Part shown: positions 11,706 to 25,308 of the stretch, one piece after another
Position numbering within the stretch: the first letter of the stretch is position 1
How the letters are laid out: the number at the start of each line of letters is the position of its first letter
Assembly (NCBI GenBank): GCA_905250075.1
Contig: CAJNOP010000020.1
Location: 62,001-126,000, forward strand
Origin: Rotaria sp. Silwood1
Lineage: Eukaryota; Rotifera; Eurotatoria; Philodinida; Philodinidae
Direction of reading: 5' to 3'
Length of the DNA stretch: 64,000 nt
Position numbers and translations under genes: made by a program
The notes under the pieces: model-generated
The model's database searches: none
Seen by the model: only the letters and a program-made list of their open reading frames with translations
Told to the model about the DNA's origin: nothing

Positions 11706-14700
11706 TTATTTACTTGTTGTTGTATGTGGTGATAATGTCGGTTTTTTATCATTAGATGACATTAGAGGATTTGTTGTTGTTAACATACGTGCTCGTTCTT
11801 TCACCGATAATCCTAAGAATAAAAAAAATCAATGAAAATTAGAATTATTGGATTAAAATACATACGTTTATACTGTTCATCATGATCATCAGTGTTAGAT
11901 GTTGCTGTTGATTCAACAGTACTAGCAGGCATAGTGTCTGATGTAATAGTACTTTCGGTTGATGGAGAGAGAACTACAAGAGAGATTAATATATTATTAA
12001 AAGATTATTTTTTTTGTTTTTGAAAAATATTCTTTTAATTGGAAACAATATTGAAGGCAAGTATCTTAAACTCAATCTTCTTTCATAATAATCTTACTGA
12101 AGGTTTTAGTTCCATAACTTAGTCTATGATGAATCATCGCTAAAATATTTGTCATATCTGTGAGGAAGAAAATTTCTATCTTGAAGTATAGAGCAGTGGA
12201 CAGCAGCAGCTTCAATAACCTGTCATCTTGCTTATACATACGACTAGCTGTAACCTTGGACAGAAGATCAGCCTGAGGCAGACTTCTTCGAGCTCTCCAT
12301 TAACACTAACTAACTACAAGAACAAGTGTATGTCACAACTTAGTCATCATACTATTGGACGGATGATTCGAGAGAAATAGCATTGACCAAAATCATTTCA
12401 TGTCAAACGGTAATGAGCTTTGAACACCATGCCTTGTAGATACGTGGCGAACAACCTATTTATTCAGATTTAATTCAAAAGCAAATCCTTGTTCAAACTC
12501 CAAATCCATTCTAGATTTGTTGCAGTTCTAGAAGAGTAGTCAAGATTTCTATCCGTATATCTTAACATTCTTTTTAGGTCAAGTGTTAAAAAAAACACTT
12601 GAGTATTGTTTAGAAAATTGCCAGATTAAAAACAGAGTCTATTTTAGAACATTAAAAAACTGTATAGCTGTTTTTTTTTCTCATTTCTTAATGAATTGAT
12701 AAGTTTAATTAGAATAATCGATTATTTAAAGCTTGAATAACTGAATCTTGATTAATTATAGTTTTTGAAGAATATCTTTTTTTTTTAATGTCTATGTCTA
12801 TGATGCAATCTCAACTTTCTGTTTTCATTTATTTTCAAACCTCATATGCATGTGATTTGATATATAATTTATACATATCTTTTTTTACCTTTTTTCTCCG
12901 ATTGAAAATGTCTTAATTTAACTGGTGGTGCATCTCCATTTGGATCAATAAGAGGAAGTACTCGAGTACCAATAGCTAGTTTGCCTGTTCGAGCTAATAC
13001 TGATGGTATTGATGATATAATAGATTCTGTTGAATTATTTATATCTTTTTGTTCATTAGAATTTGATGATATTAATGGTGAATATAAACTTGTTGACATA
13101 GAAGGTTTTGTTTGAAATGATTCATTTATTAAATCAGAATTAATTATTTGTGATGAATCATTATTTGTTAATGTCATTGATTTAGACATTGAATTTGTTG
13201 TTATTGTTGTTGTTAAAGGACGTGATAATTGTACGGATAATGGTTGAATATTTTTATGTGTTGTTGATTCATCGATTGATGTTTTCGGAGTTTTTAATGC
13301 TGATTTTAAAAATTTTGTAACTGTCCTATATAATGAAAATAGAAATGATTAATAAAAAAAAAACGATTAAAAAACAATAATGGTCAATCCATGCAACAGA
13401 CTATTTTCTTGTCTTTAAAGCTCATCAAGTCACACGATAAATTCATGCATTTTCTTTACAAACTTTTTTATTTTGCTTTGTTTTCTAAGATACATGAAAC
13501 TTTTTATTTTAATTTTTTTTTTGTGAAAGTTCGAGATGTAATAAAACAATGAAATAATAATTCATTACAAAAAAACAAACAAAAAACTTGACTTACGTCG
13601 ATGGTAATTCATTGGTTTGGGGTTCAATAGATAATGATGAATTAATTTGTATCTCACTAGTTGATTTCGGAAGTGTATCTTCAGTACTATTATCATCATT
13701 ATCATCTGTTAAAAGACCACCATCAGATGAACTATCATTTGTAGTTATATTTGTTGATCGTTTTATTGGTGGTCGAACATTTGCACGACGAGGACGATCT
13801 TTACCTATATTAAAAAAAACCTGTTCGTATGATATGTACGGGATTAAAATGTGAAATATGCTCAAGTTAGTGTTGTTAATCTCAGGGATATTGTTTTTGT
13901 TTTATCTATTTTGGGATACATTTCTTCATCCTCCTCTTCAGAAATAGAAGTAAACAAAAATGATTATCTGATGTTCAAAGACGAAAATTCTTCTTTTTCA
14001 CAATTTCCTCAAGAAAAATCACTTTTGGATCTTTAATTCAATCACTACATCTTAGTTTAAAAAAATACATTGCAAAGAACTCAGATACATCTCATTTTGT
14101 AGAATCATCCTTTGAATTCATTCTACGGCTTACAACAGCAAAACAAATTGTAAATAAACTTTGTTGAATAATTTTAATACATATTAGAGGTGGTAATGGT
14201 TCGATTTCGTTTCAAAAAAAAAAATGCAAGCCGTATCCATCTCTGTCATCAACAATGTTCAACATTGTCTGTGAGAATTGCAAATTTCTATTCTATACAA
14301 TTCAACACTTCTTTTACATACCTGGATGAGCTAATTTCATAGTTGGTTCAATATCAATATCAAGATTATTTTCTTTAATTGTAGTTGAAATTGTAGCTCG
14401 TTTTTTAATAGGTAATGCAGGTGGTGTATTTAGTTGTTGTTGTTCTTTTTGTTTTTCTTGTTCAACTAAATCAAGTAGATCATGTTCAATAAGATCACCT
14501 TCATCTTCTAACGATAATTCTTTTTTAGCTGTTTGTTGTGAAATTTGTACATTTCCATAAATAGGATCTGTAAGAATCGAAGTTGATTCTTGTTCATGAG
14601 TATTAACTAATAAAGATTTACGCCAAGCAGAAGTTCCTGGTTTTGGTGAAATAGATATAGGTCCTTTATTTTGTATAGTTGTTGGTAATAAACGATTATC

Positions 14701-17700
14701 TTTATCATTTGTTGTACGATTAATTAATTGAATAGATTTTGGTGATGAATCTTAAAATAAGTTTTAAACTAAATCATATTTTTTTTTCAATTGAAAAATT
14801 CAATTACCTATAATACATTCATTTGAATCAGCTTTTTTTAATGTTCGATTATTATTTAATATTTCATCATTTATTTCTATTTGTGTTGGGTTATATCGAT
14901 GTGCTAAACGATGAACAGAGTTATTATTATTATTATTACGACCAAGATTACGATCAAGAGCTAAAATTAAAATTTGAAATTATTCAATAAAATTAATAAA
15001 TAACATACTTGATGATGTTGAATGTTGTCCATTCATTATCATTGATCCTTGGTGAGGATTATTTGTTTGAAACATAGTAGTTTCCTAAAATAATTATTTT
15101 AGATTAATTACTAATTTTAATGATTCATCAAACGAGATACAAAAACAAACCATATAAATCTTATGATTATTATAAAATTATTTTAGAAAAAAATAATTTG
15201 AAGAAAAAAAACAAAATTTTCCATACTGTTATTATAATATTGAAAAATAAAATATTTTATTTATTGGTAAACATACAAACATCACCATAAATAAATAATT
15301 ATTCATTATATTGTTTATTATTGTCGAGATTAAGCATGCAACAGTGATGATCAATCATCAACTCAAACTACTAATTAACGTAACGATGAAAGTAATTAAC
15401 GTCTCTAATTTGTTTGTGTTAGTCTTAAAAAGACGCTAATTACTATTTCTACTTGTCTTCCATAATCAAGTTTTCATGAAAGTCAACGTATAGATTCTTT
15501 CAAATTTAAATTTTTCTTTCAATGACAAGATTTTGACGAACAATGTTACAACTTTGTTATAGATATTATCAATGAAAAAACGAACATTAAAAAGGACATC
15601 GACTTTCATTGCAAAACTTTCAAGGCTACAAAATCTTCATTCAATTTTTCTTTCTGAGAATACGTAAGTTTTTTAAAAAGCAAATGGTTTTTCATTACCG
15701 ACGTGATAGAGTACAGCAAAAATGTTCTTCTAACTCAATAAGAAGTTCAATAACAATTTCAAAAGGTACAAATCATTCTTTAAAAACCCTCAATAATAGT
15801 ACAACAAAAATTCATGGTTCGGAACTTGATAGAATCTCTTGAAAACACCAGTTTTTACGAATTTTTTTTTTTTGAAGTCCAATCTTGCTAAAATTATAAC
15901 CAAAGAGTTTATTCTAAAGTTTTCTCATACATTTAGAAAGATATTCGCTAATTAACTTTTTATTTAATTAATGAAACCAACATTTTTACATATACATATT
16001 GTAAAACAATTTATTCAGAAAAAATAATCTCTATAAAATAGCACAATCGTTATGGGATCAGACTGTGCTACATGACATACTTATTGATATTAATCTCATG
16101 AGAATTGCTTACTTAACACTCTGAAACTGTAATGAGGAAATAGTTGTCATATGCTCTAATAAGATGTTAGTGATATACGGACTATGATGGTTTTGAGCGA
16201 TTGTCTGTCATGTTCTCTAAGCAGGAGAAGTGCAAGAGTATGTATCGTTTTGCTTGAAAAATCGAAATAATTAAAAATCTAATAGATACATGAAATTTTA
16301 TTTATTTTTCTCATCTTACCATTTGTTTATGTAAATCTGATGCAATTTCATTGATTGTATCATAAGCTCGTTTTTGTAGACTTGTTGCTACATTAATATA
16401 ACATTGACGTGAATATTTCATTAGTCTATTTGGTAATTCATTATGTAATAATTGTTCAATATTATCATTTGAATTTGAAAAAAAAGTTCGAATTTGTTCT
16501 TGAAATTTCTAAATTAATCAAAAGAAAAAAAAGATATTTTTTCTTGTTTTTTTTTCAATTTACATCATCATAATTAATTGTTGTTTGTTCTTTAAATACT
16601 TGATAAAATTTTCTTGATAAACGTTCATTTTTTTCAATAAATTTTTCTTGAAATTTTTTACACATATCATTCCATTCACGTTGTAAATGTTCTTCTTCAT
16701 CAATATATGATTCATATAATTGAGTTGAAATCTATAATTAAATATTTATTTTTTATTATTAGTTTTTTTTTGTATCAAATAATAAAAAAAACCAATATAC
16801 TTTATTTATATTTGTTGTTCGTGTTAGAATTGAATTTAATTCATTATTATCATTATTACTATTATTATTTATTCTATTTGAACATGATAATGCATAATCA
16901 AGTGATGCTTGATCACCAACTAATTGTTGTTGATTTTCCCATGATAAATTGATTTCTCGAGATAAATTAGCTGTAGTTGTTAGAAGTAAAGAATCATTTG
17001 AAGTTAAATTATTTTTTTGTTGTTGATTTCTTGTACATATAGAATCAAGCTAATCAATGTAAAAAAAAACAGCAACTTATATTTAATAAAGAAGAAGAAA
17101 ATTTTTCTTACTTTATTCATTAATATTTGAATTTTTTCCATTCGATCTTTTTCATTTATTTTCATTAGAATTATATCAGTGATAGGTATAGGTAAATATT
17201 GAATTGTATTATTTCTAAAAATATTATTTTATTTATATAATCATAAATTTTTACAATAAAAAATAAACCGTCCTTTTTTTTCTATATTTCGAAATCATAA
17301 AATGTAAAGTTTTTATGATTGTAAAATTTACATTTATTTTTCTATTAGTATCAGTGTTTTATTCGATCTGGAAGTAGCACTGTTCTGAAAAATCGAGTTC
17401 ACTCTCTTGTAATCTATGACTATTGCACCGTGTACTCTATGTATTCCCGTAGCGGATTAAATGGATGGTAGTGATCACCCTATCCCTTCTGAAATCCTTT
17501 TCAATTTTTCTCAGCTGAAAACAAGCAAAAATAATCCCATACGATCTATAATGGATTTCAAAACACGTTTTGTGATTATGATCGTCTACTTTCTCAAGGT
17601 CGTAGATTTGCCACTGATATGTCTCTGCTCTCAAAAATGGATATTCGTCCTCGCGGACTTTAGGATCGCTGCTTCGGAAGAGAACATCTGGATCAAATAA

Positions 17701-20700
17701 GGTTCATCTCAATACATTAAACCTCTATTGAGTGTACGATTAATTTTACGCACTACCATATTTATATATATAGAGAGAGAATGAGAATGTGTCTATTGTT
17801 TTTCTTTCCTGTTTATTAAAAGCTATAAACTATGTCAAGTAGTTCAAAATGTATTATGAATTAAAAAGATAAAGTAGACAAATTTTATCATCTGTCAGAG
17901 TTTTATCAGTTACAGCTATAAATCTTACAAGATAAATTTAAAAAAAAAATTAGATGATTAATAATTTTAACACAATTGATAGATGTATGTTAGCATTGAA
18001 TAGAAAGCTTTTGTTTTTTAAATAGGCATAAATTATAAAACTTAACTTTGATATTGAATCTTTAACGTCCTAATAACAATAAACCTTTTTAATCATCAAA
18101 CTATAAAAATGACAGAAACACAATAAAATATCTGAGATTTTCACACTGTTAAGGAGGCACTAACTTGTACTACTTAAAAATAAAACTTTTGAGATTTTTT
18201 AATTCCTATACTTACTCTTCCATTGCATTAACAATATCTTCAAAACTATTTAATGAAAGAAGATTTCGATCAAAAAATATTGTATGTAAATGACGATTTG
18301 TTTGTAATATATGTGTTATAATACGAGCACCTGTATCACCCATTAAATTTCCTCTATTAAAAAAATATTTTAAATTATAATATTAGATTAAATTTTTTTT
18401 TTGTTTTTTTTTATATTTACCGAATATCAAGTATTTTTAAAGATGCATTATAAGTTAATGCCGTAAGAAAATCAATTGTATTTTCTTTTAATTTAGAATC
18501 AGCTATTGATAAATATTCAAGATCCTAGAAATAATGAATATGAAACAAAGAAATATTTAATTCGTTCTTTTCATACACTGTCTAAGACAAGATCTTTCAT
18601 TGCACTTATTGTTCGTTGCATATTTCTATAAAGTATAGAAAACAACAGAATTTTAAAAAAAAAAGAATGAGCATAGAATTTACTTTTGTTTTATATTATT
18701 AAAATTTTTGCCTAAATGAAGTGACTTTAATTTTCGATTTTTCTTTAATTCGCCTAAGAGAGTTGGAATTTCATTATCCAAGTCTAAATAGAACAAAAAT
18801 AAAATTATATAATGTTTTATTTTTAAATAAATCGATTAAAAAGGAAATATTTTGATCTAAACTGAAATCATTTCTATCGATGGTTTGAACTATTGTTATA
18901 CTAGTCATATTCTTAATTTGATCTTGAATGTAAATTTAAATATAGTAATGCAGGTATTCTTTTACAGTCTCATTATATGAAAAGACTTATAAGTAAACAA
19001 TTATAAGGACGCCTAACTTGTAAGATATGCGCTAATAGAAGCCTCTCTATATGAATAAATTGCTATCTTTAATAGTTTTCTCAAGATTTGCTAAAACCTT
19101 GCCAGGTGTGAATGTAGGTTCCTAAAATTGCAGTGTCGAATAGAACTCTTTTTTTTGCAATTCTTACTTTTTATACGGAGAAAAAAGGATGAGAAGTTCA
19201 ATATCTCCAACAACTCTAAAAAATGATCATGCATTTACAGAAGTGCTTTTTTATATAATAATAAAAAGGCTTTGTTTAAAGAACGGGCTCTATTGCTTCA
19301 CATGCTGTTTTCAAACAAGGAACAAGCAATTACACCTCAAAGAGGTGTTTCTTCGAGAATTTCGGTATGTGGGATTAAAAAAAAATATAAAGAGAAACAG
19401 CAAAAACAAACGGTTTTCGGCTTTTTCTGAAAACAAATCATACAATTCAGACAGAAGGTTTTTGAAAGACTCAGTCGCAACTTATTCTTTCGTGAATTAA
19501 ACTTAATTTCGATAATTTTGACAGAAACAAAACCTTTCTGTTTTCGAAAGAGTAAAGGATGCTTCATGTTGCTGATCTTTTCAAAGTGTGATGTAGGTCT
19601 AGGTTGACGTACAGACTACACATATACATGTTGGAAAATATTATAATATCAAACTAGACGGTGCCATATTAAGATCGTAAACACATAGAAAGCTGTTCAA
19701 CCAATATCTTGATATGAAATTGTTCGTTTTCTAAAATATGCTTTTCAAAAAATGAAGTCTCTTCTTACCACATCCACTGACATCCAATGCCGTTAAACTT
19801 GGTATAGTTGCTAATCTAGCTGCATATTCATGAATAAATGTTTCAAGTTGATTACCAGAGAGACGTAAATCAAGTGTATTTAAATGAACATTCGAATGAA
19901 GTCCATCACATAATTCTCTACAAGTAAAAAAAAAGTCGAGTGAATATTTGACTCTAAAAAATCAATCGAATATTTTACTTGAGAAATTCATTAGATAAAT
20001 TTGCATTTGATATTTGTACAATTTCTAATGATTGATTTTTTGTAAAAAATAATTTTACACCACCGATTGTCGATGGTGGAACACTTGTTTTTATAGATGA
20101 TATAAATAAACGACGAAGTTTACATGAATCTATAGCCAATGAATAAAAAAGCTGAAGCAAAAAAAAAAACAGTTATACAAAAAAAAAGGCCAATAAATAT
20201 TTCATTACCGTTTCTAGATTAAATTCAATATCACTTAAATGTAATTCTTCTAATATATTTTCATTATTTTGAAATAAAATTGTTATACACTAAAAACAAA
20301 CAAAATCAATCTTCGTCTAGATGTCCTAAACTAAGGATGTGCGGGATCACGAGAAAGTGGAATCACTAAGATACCGACTACGAAAAAGAGAAATTGTCGA
20401 GACTAGAACCAGAAAAACTGAAACTATTAGGATTGGAACCAAAAAAAGAAATTTGATCTCGCACATCTCTATTCTTAACATACATTTTCTTCTTTAATAC
20501 GATTTCCTGATAAATTAAGAATTTGAAGAGTTCGTAATAAATTATTATTATTTATTATTGCTGTATTAAATACATGTAAACTTTTATGTGTTAATGAACA
20601 TGATTGCAAATTTATTGATATCAAAGGTAATTTACGTTGTTGTAATGATGAACATAATGCAATTAAACCTGAAGATTAAAAATTTAAGTTTTTTTTTTTT

Positions 20701-22583
20701 CTTAAATAAAAATCTAATCAATCTAACCTTTATCTTCAAGTGCATTATTTGATAAATCAAGTTTTTCAATATGACTAACAGGTAATGAATGAGCAAAACG
20801 TGTACAAAAATCACTAAAATTTCATATATATATATATATATGTTGTTAATAAATCGAATAAAATTCATACTGTCTAAGACCACAATTAATTAAACGTAAA
20901 TCTCGTATTGCTTTACATAAACGAACAACTGTACAAAGTTCATCGATATTTTCTGATGTCTAAAAATAAAAAAAAAATATTATATCAAAAAATATTTCAT
21001 ATACGAACTAATTTTATATTTTCAATTGTTATTTTTGTAAACCATTCATTATAACGTAAAGCACCAAGAATTGGTAACCAATCTTTTTGAGTAAGTGATT
21101 CAAATTCTCGAAATGTAAATTCACGTGATATTCGATGAGCAAATACAGTATCAATAAGCTAAATAAAAGAAGATTTTAGTTCACTCGAAAAAAAGATTTA
21201 TCATCATAACAAGAACTCTTATTTGTAAATAATTGAAAAAAATTGGTAAATGTTGAGATTTAAACAGAAGTAGAACAAAATTAGTTTTCACAATAAACAA
21301 GAAAAAGAGCCAAGAATTAGTGCACATAGTAGAAAGGCGTCAGATCAATAGAAAAGCTAATTACCTGTTTATTAGGTTGTATGAACATCCCATAGATATT
21401 ACAATATCAGAAAAGTATAGGTCTTCAATATAAAAACTCAAATATATACTTATCCTTATTTGACAATAATTTGTTTAGTATATGTCTCTCCTAATTTCAA
21501 TGTTTTAAGCAGATTGAGTCGACTGCTGATAGAACTATATAAGACAACTGATTAAAAAATTTTTTGACGAAAGTTTTGCTCAGTTAGAAAGTGCTAAAAA
21601 CTATGTATTATGATTCCCTTTTCGAATATGAGCTTAGAAATTTTATTCTAAAGTAGTGAAAAATAATCTTTTAAATTTATAATTTTTAATTGGATGAATC
21701 ATAGATTTATTTAAACTTACATTTTGTACTGCTCGATTACATGGTACTTGATAAAAATCACAAGCACATTCATAACGTAAAGAAAATCCTCCACATAGAC
21801 GTGATTCACTAGACATTATATTTGTATCTTGATAATATTCATTTGATAAACGTAATAATTTATCATATTCATTCTCTGGTCGAATTTCCACACTAAATAT
21901 TTAAAACAAAAAAAAAAATGAAATTCTATGTTTATTTTTAATAAGAATATTTACATCGCCTGTAATCTATGAGGAAAAACTGCATGTAAATTTCTTATAA
22001 GAACAATAAGAAATGATTGTAATGATGATTTATCATGAAGACCATATAATGTATGTGCTTGTTTTTCATCAGTTTCTATCAAAATCTATAATAATGAACA
22101 AAAAAAGTAACAAAAGTTTATTTTCAAAATCAAGCTTTTTTTCTTTTCTTACATGAGAATCCGATATTCGTTCAATTAATTTAATTGAAAGAATATTAAA
22201 TTGTGATTCGATCTGAATAGAAGTAAAACAAATATACATTTTTCTTTTGATCAATAAATCAAAAATGGAAGTCATACTTTTACAGGAATTTTAACCGAAC
22301 AAATATATACTCGAACGGCATCCATACACTAAAAAAAAATATAAAGATTATAAAATTCTTTCTTTCTTTCTTTTTTTTTACCAAAAGTCGTTCTTCAACT
22401 TTTTCACCTTTTGTTCCATAACGAATACGACCATTAAAATAAAACGATGAACATTTAATTATACTTCGAGCACTGCCTAAAAAACAAACAAACCAAAACA
22501 TCGATTATATTAATTAAAAAACATAAATAAATAATTTATTGTTCTTTACCGATTAATTCGGCAAAATCATCTCGATCATTCAT
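11706..22583 (-). CDS. CARMIL: CARMIL (capping protein, Arp2/3 and myosin-I linker)
   Basis: 28 coding exons join in frame to 1357 residues (human CARMIL1 about 1370). Exons, minus: 22550-22583, 22382-22476, 22278-22328, 22153-22212, 21955-22085, 21721-21892, 21009-21158, 20871-20959, 20728-20813, 20484-20668, 20209-20289, 19979-20151, 19769-19917, 18684-18783, 18577-18625, 18421-18524, 18216-18353, 17112-17214, 16801-17049, 16564-16731, 16320-16508, 15009-15084, 14808-14960, 14322-14750, 13597-13804, 12889-13325, 11866-11973, 11706-11812. In order: a PH-like N-terminus (about 1-125), CGGFSLRYECACDF, LGALRYNEWFTK, leucine-rich repeats (about 230-616) with LHLGKNFNNIK, YLPIPITD, helical dimerisation region to about 852, then a disordered proline/serine tail. 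Residues 1067-1083, LAHPGKDRPRRANVRPP, fit the capping-protein-interaction consensus (LxH...RP...R.P). The family uncaps actin barbed ends at the leading edge. Introns of about 0.56-1.2 kb interrupt otherwise tiny introns. Confidence 0.95.
20335..20468. mobile_element. 134-bp terminal-inverted-repeat insertion in a CARMIL intron
   Basis: The ends are GGATGTGCGGGATCA and, inverted at the other end, AGATGTGCGAGATCA (13 of 15 match). The interior repeats GAGA/GAACCAGAAA-like words. It accounts for nearly all of the extra length of the CARMIL intron between 20290 and 20483. No coding capacity; I could not identify a target-site duplication. Confidence 0.55.
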
Positions 22584-22657
22584 CTAAAAACAAGAGAATA
22601 ACAAGCATGAATAAAAAGCTTTAACAAAAAAAAAAATGTAAAACTAATCTGACATAC

Positions 22658-22765
22658 ACAAGCAACTTTACACCACATTGAAAAATAACATTCATGACAT
22701 TTGAAGAAATAATGATCGCGTGAAGGAAATAAACATCTTAAATAACCAAAAATAAATATAGACAT
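22658..22765 (-). other. CARMIL: Candidate upstream (probably 5' UTR) exon of CARMIL
   Basis: The CARMIL start codon sits immediately after an acceptor (TTTTTAG|ATG), so at least one exon must lie upstream. A donor GCTTGT|GTATGT at 22657/22658 would give a 74-nt intron. The stretch is open from an ATG at 22765 and in frame with the CARMIL start, so a 36-residue N-terminal extension is formally possible. It is cysteine- and aromatic-rich and unlike the family, so untranslated use is likelier. Confidence 0.35.
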
Positions 22766-23645
22766 AAATATATAAAATGGTTATTCTATATGAAAATGGA
22801 AAATGTACTTGACACACTGAATCGATAAAACATTGACAAATTTACAGGTTACTAAATAAATCAATCAACAAAATATCGAAACATGTGAGATACGAATCAT
22901 GAGACAAACAAGAAAAATGTAAAACAAAACAAAACATATGGGCTAAATGATGAATCATCAAACCACACCCCATTAGATTTGGTATAGCAGTGACATCTTT
23001 ACTTGAGAAAAAAAAAACATCGAAGAACTTTAATATAAATTTATTTTTTGAAATTATAATCAAACATATTTTAATATAGTTTTTACTAAAATTATCACTT
23101 AAGTTGACATCAATCAGCAGCATACTTTTCTCTTTTAGAATCGTCTAAAGACCTTCGAATATATATTGTTTGATTTTTACTAGAGTCGGGAGAAAAATCT
23201 TCGCAACAACACCCGATCGACCAAAATGTCGTGTATTATACCTTTTCAGTAGGCACTCCCCAATCTTGATAACCTTGAATCTTCTTTGACTTGAACGTAT
23301 TGAGATGCCAATAATACCACAATTCTAGTCATATGTGTATTGACTATGAAAAGCATTTTACATCTCATGTCGCACGTTTGTCTGGACTACCGGCGGTATT
23401 TTGTAGTACTAATACGGACCAGAGTTGCAGTTAATCGAGATTTATTGACTTGAACTGGTTCGACCCTTTCAGGAAATGTTCAAGATTAGTGAAAAATGGG
23501 CGATTTGTTCGATGATTATTAATGAATTGATGACATTGACTTAGAAAATATCATGTTATAGTCGTGTATATCTGTTAGGTTTCATTGAAAATTGTTAAGA
23601 GTAACAATTTGAGAATAAGTGAAACGACAATAGTGGTTTTAAATA
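22766..23645. other. Intergenic upstream of CARMIL
   Basis: No gene recognised. About 23170-23560 is richer in G+C than its surroundings and may be a decayed exon or element, but stops occur in all frames and I see no family signature. Confidence 0.4.
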
Positions 23646-24634
23646 CAGGCCTCGCAGCGTGTGTACTTTCCTGATTTTTTCCTGATTTTTTAAAGTTGTC
23701 CTGATTTTCCTGCTTTTGACTGAAAAACCTGCTTTTGTCCTGATTTTTCAAGATTTATCTCTGTAGGACCACATATACGTCATTTTGATGTTTTATTTTG
23801 TTATACTCAACGTTTCTTAAAAATTTTATGAAAATATTTGTTGAATATTTTCTATAAAAAGAAAGATGGTACTCAAATTTTTATTCTGTCCATTTTTTTC
23901 TTGTATAATCACTTTAAGAATCGATTATTTCGAATTAATTGGTTTTTGAAAGCAGCTATTTTATCATTAGTAATTATCACCAGTACTTCGGCGGTATTTA
24001 TATCATACAGTTCACGACCGTGGGTAGTTGCATTAAATCTTGTATTCCCTTATTTTAACATTTTAGTCGATTTACTAAAGTATTCTTGTAAACGCTTTTA
24101 TTCGTTTATCTATAACATGGTGGTTTTATATGTGCGAAGAGCAGGGATATGAAGAAGAGGAAAAATAGCAGAATGGGGACGGAAGCGTGATGCAGGGAAA
24201 TGGTTTGAGTGCCGAAAAGATGGTTATAGAACCTTAAACACTGCGAAAATGCGGATTTTTCTTATTTCTTTTTACGGCTATTTTCCTGATAAAAATGCGA
24301 TTTCTACTAGAAATAAATAAGACTCCAATAGTGAAGGATGCCCCTTCCGTAGGCCACGTATCTGAGAAAAAGAAAACGTAAACACAATGCATAATTAGAG
24401 ATAGCGAACGAAAAGGAAAAAAGCAGAACTCGAAGCACGTATTCGGCGAAATATAATATAGTAATTCCAATGAACTATCATTGATCGACATACTTTTGTG
24501 CAGCTTTCATCCTGAACAATAGCACTATGATAAGACTTAAAATGTCCTGATTTTAATCGAAATTCCTGATTTTTTTTCTAAAATGTGTCCTGCCTATTTT
24601 CCTGATTTTCAGACATAGGCCGCTGCGACCCCTG
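23646..24634. mobile_element. Non-autonomous element of about 1 kb with CAGG...CCTG ends and 6-bp flanking duplication
   Basis: The left end is CAGGCCTCGCAGCG; the right end, inverted, is CAGGGGTCGCAGCGG. Both ends are flanked directly by TAAATA (23640-23645 and 24635-24640), a likely target-site duplication. Just inside each end the word TCCTGATTTT recurs (about 23668-23755 and 24540-24610) in the same orientation. The open frame at 23838-24152 inside is hydrophobic and unlike a transposase. The CAGGGGTCGCA-type end recalls hAT elements, which usually make 8-bp duplications, so class assignment is tentative. Confidence 0.65.
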
Positions 24635-25308
24635 TAAATATATCACACCCTCTTCGTTCTGAAACAGTGGCAGATAAAATGCTGGCAAGCGAATATTTTG
24701 CACTATCTAATAAGGACCTTTCTCATCCATGTTGGCCATATAAAACTTGAGTTCTCAACTTTTATAAAATATCTTTGGTTGTTTTTCCTTGACCATAGTA
24801 TGTAAGTGCGAAAAAGTCGGTATTGACCTAATTTTTTTAAAGGAAGAGCATAAGACGCTAAAATTTCAGAGTTTAGTTTATCTTCGATAGTCTCATGTCG
24901 TCATATGCTAAACAATTATGTTTATAAGAGAACTATTAAGACGACAATGATTAATAATAAATGAAAGAAGCAGTCTTGATAACACAAAAAAATCAACAAA
25001 AATCATGATGATTATATGTGAATAAAAAAATAAACAATTACATGATGTGATTCAGAAAAATCAAAACGACTATGATTGATAATAAATGAAAACAACCTAG
25101 TCTAGATAAAAAAGAAAAACAATAACCATAATTTTAATTATAAAAAAAAGTTTTAATAATGCCCATGATGTTTGTGATGAATTGTAAGTTAATGATTTTG
25201 TTCGTGATGAAATGCATATTGAATAAATTATTTGATCGATAAATAAAAAACAATTATATTTTTTATAAAAGATATCCGTAGATATTATCTTCTGACATTG
25301 CATAATGA
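24635..25308. other. Intergenic between two insertions
   Basis: No gene recognised. The stretch repeats words such as AATGATTAATAATAAATGAAAG and ACGACTATGATTGATAATAAATGAAAA (about 24940-25100), suggesting a partial tandem duplication of about 120 bp. Confidence 0.35.

Noticed and set aside
15609..15842. Plus-strand frame within the large CARMIL intron between 16319 and 15085
   Set aside because: Serine/threonine-rich but no homology or splice partners; also searched on the minus strand for a missing CARMIL exon without success.
17461..17700. 79-codon plus-strand frame inside a CARMIL intron, overlapped by a minus frame
   Set aside because: Slightly higher G+C, but no motif and no partner exons; more likely a decayed insertion in the 1-kb intron.
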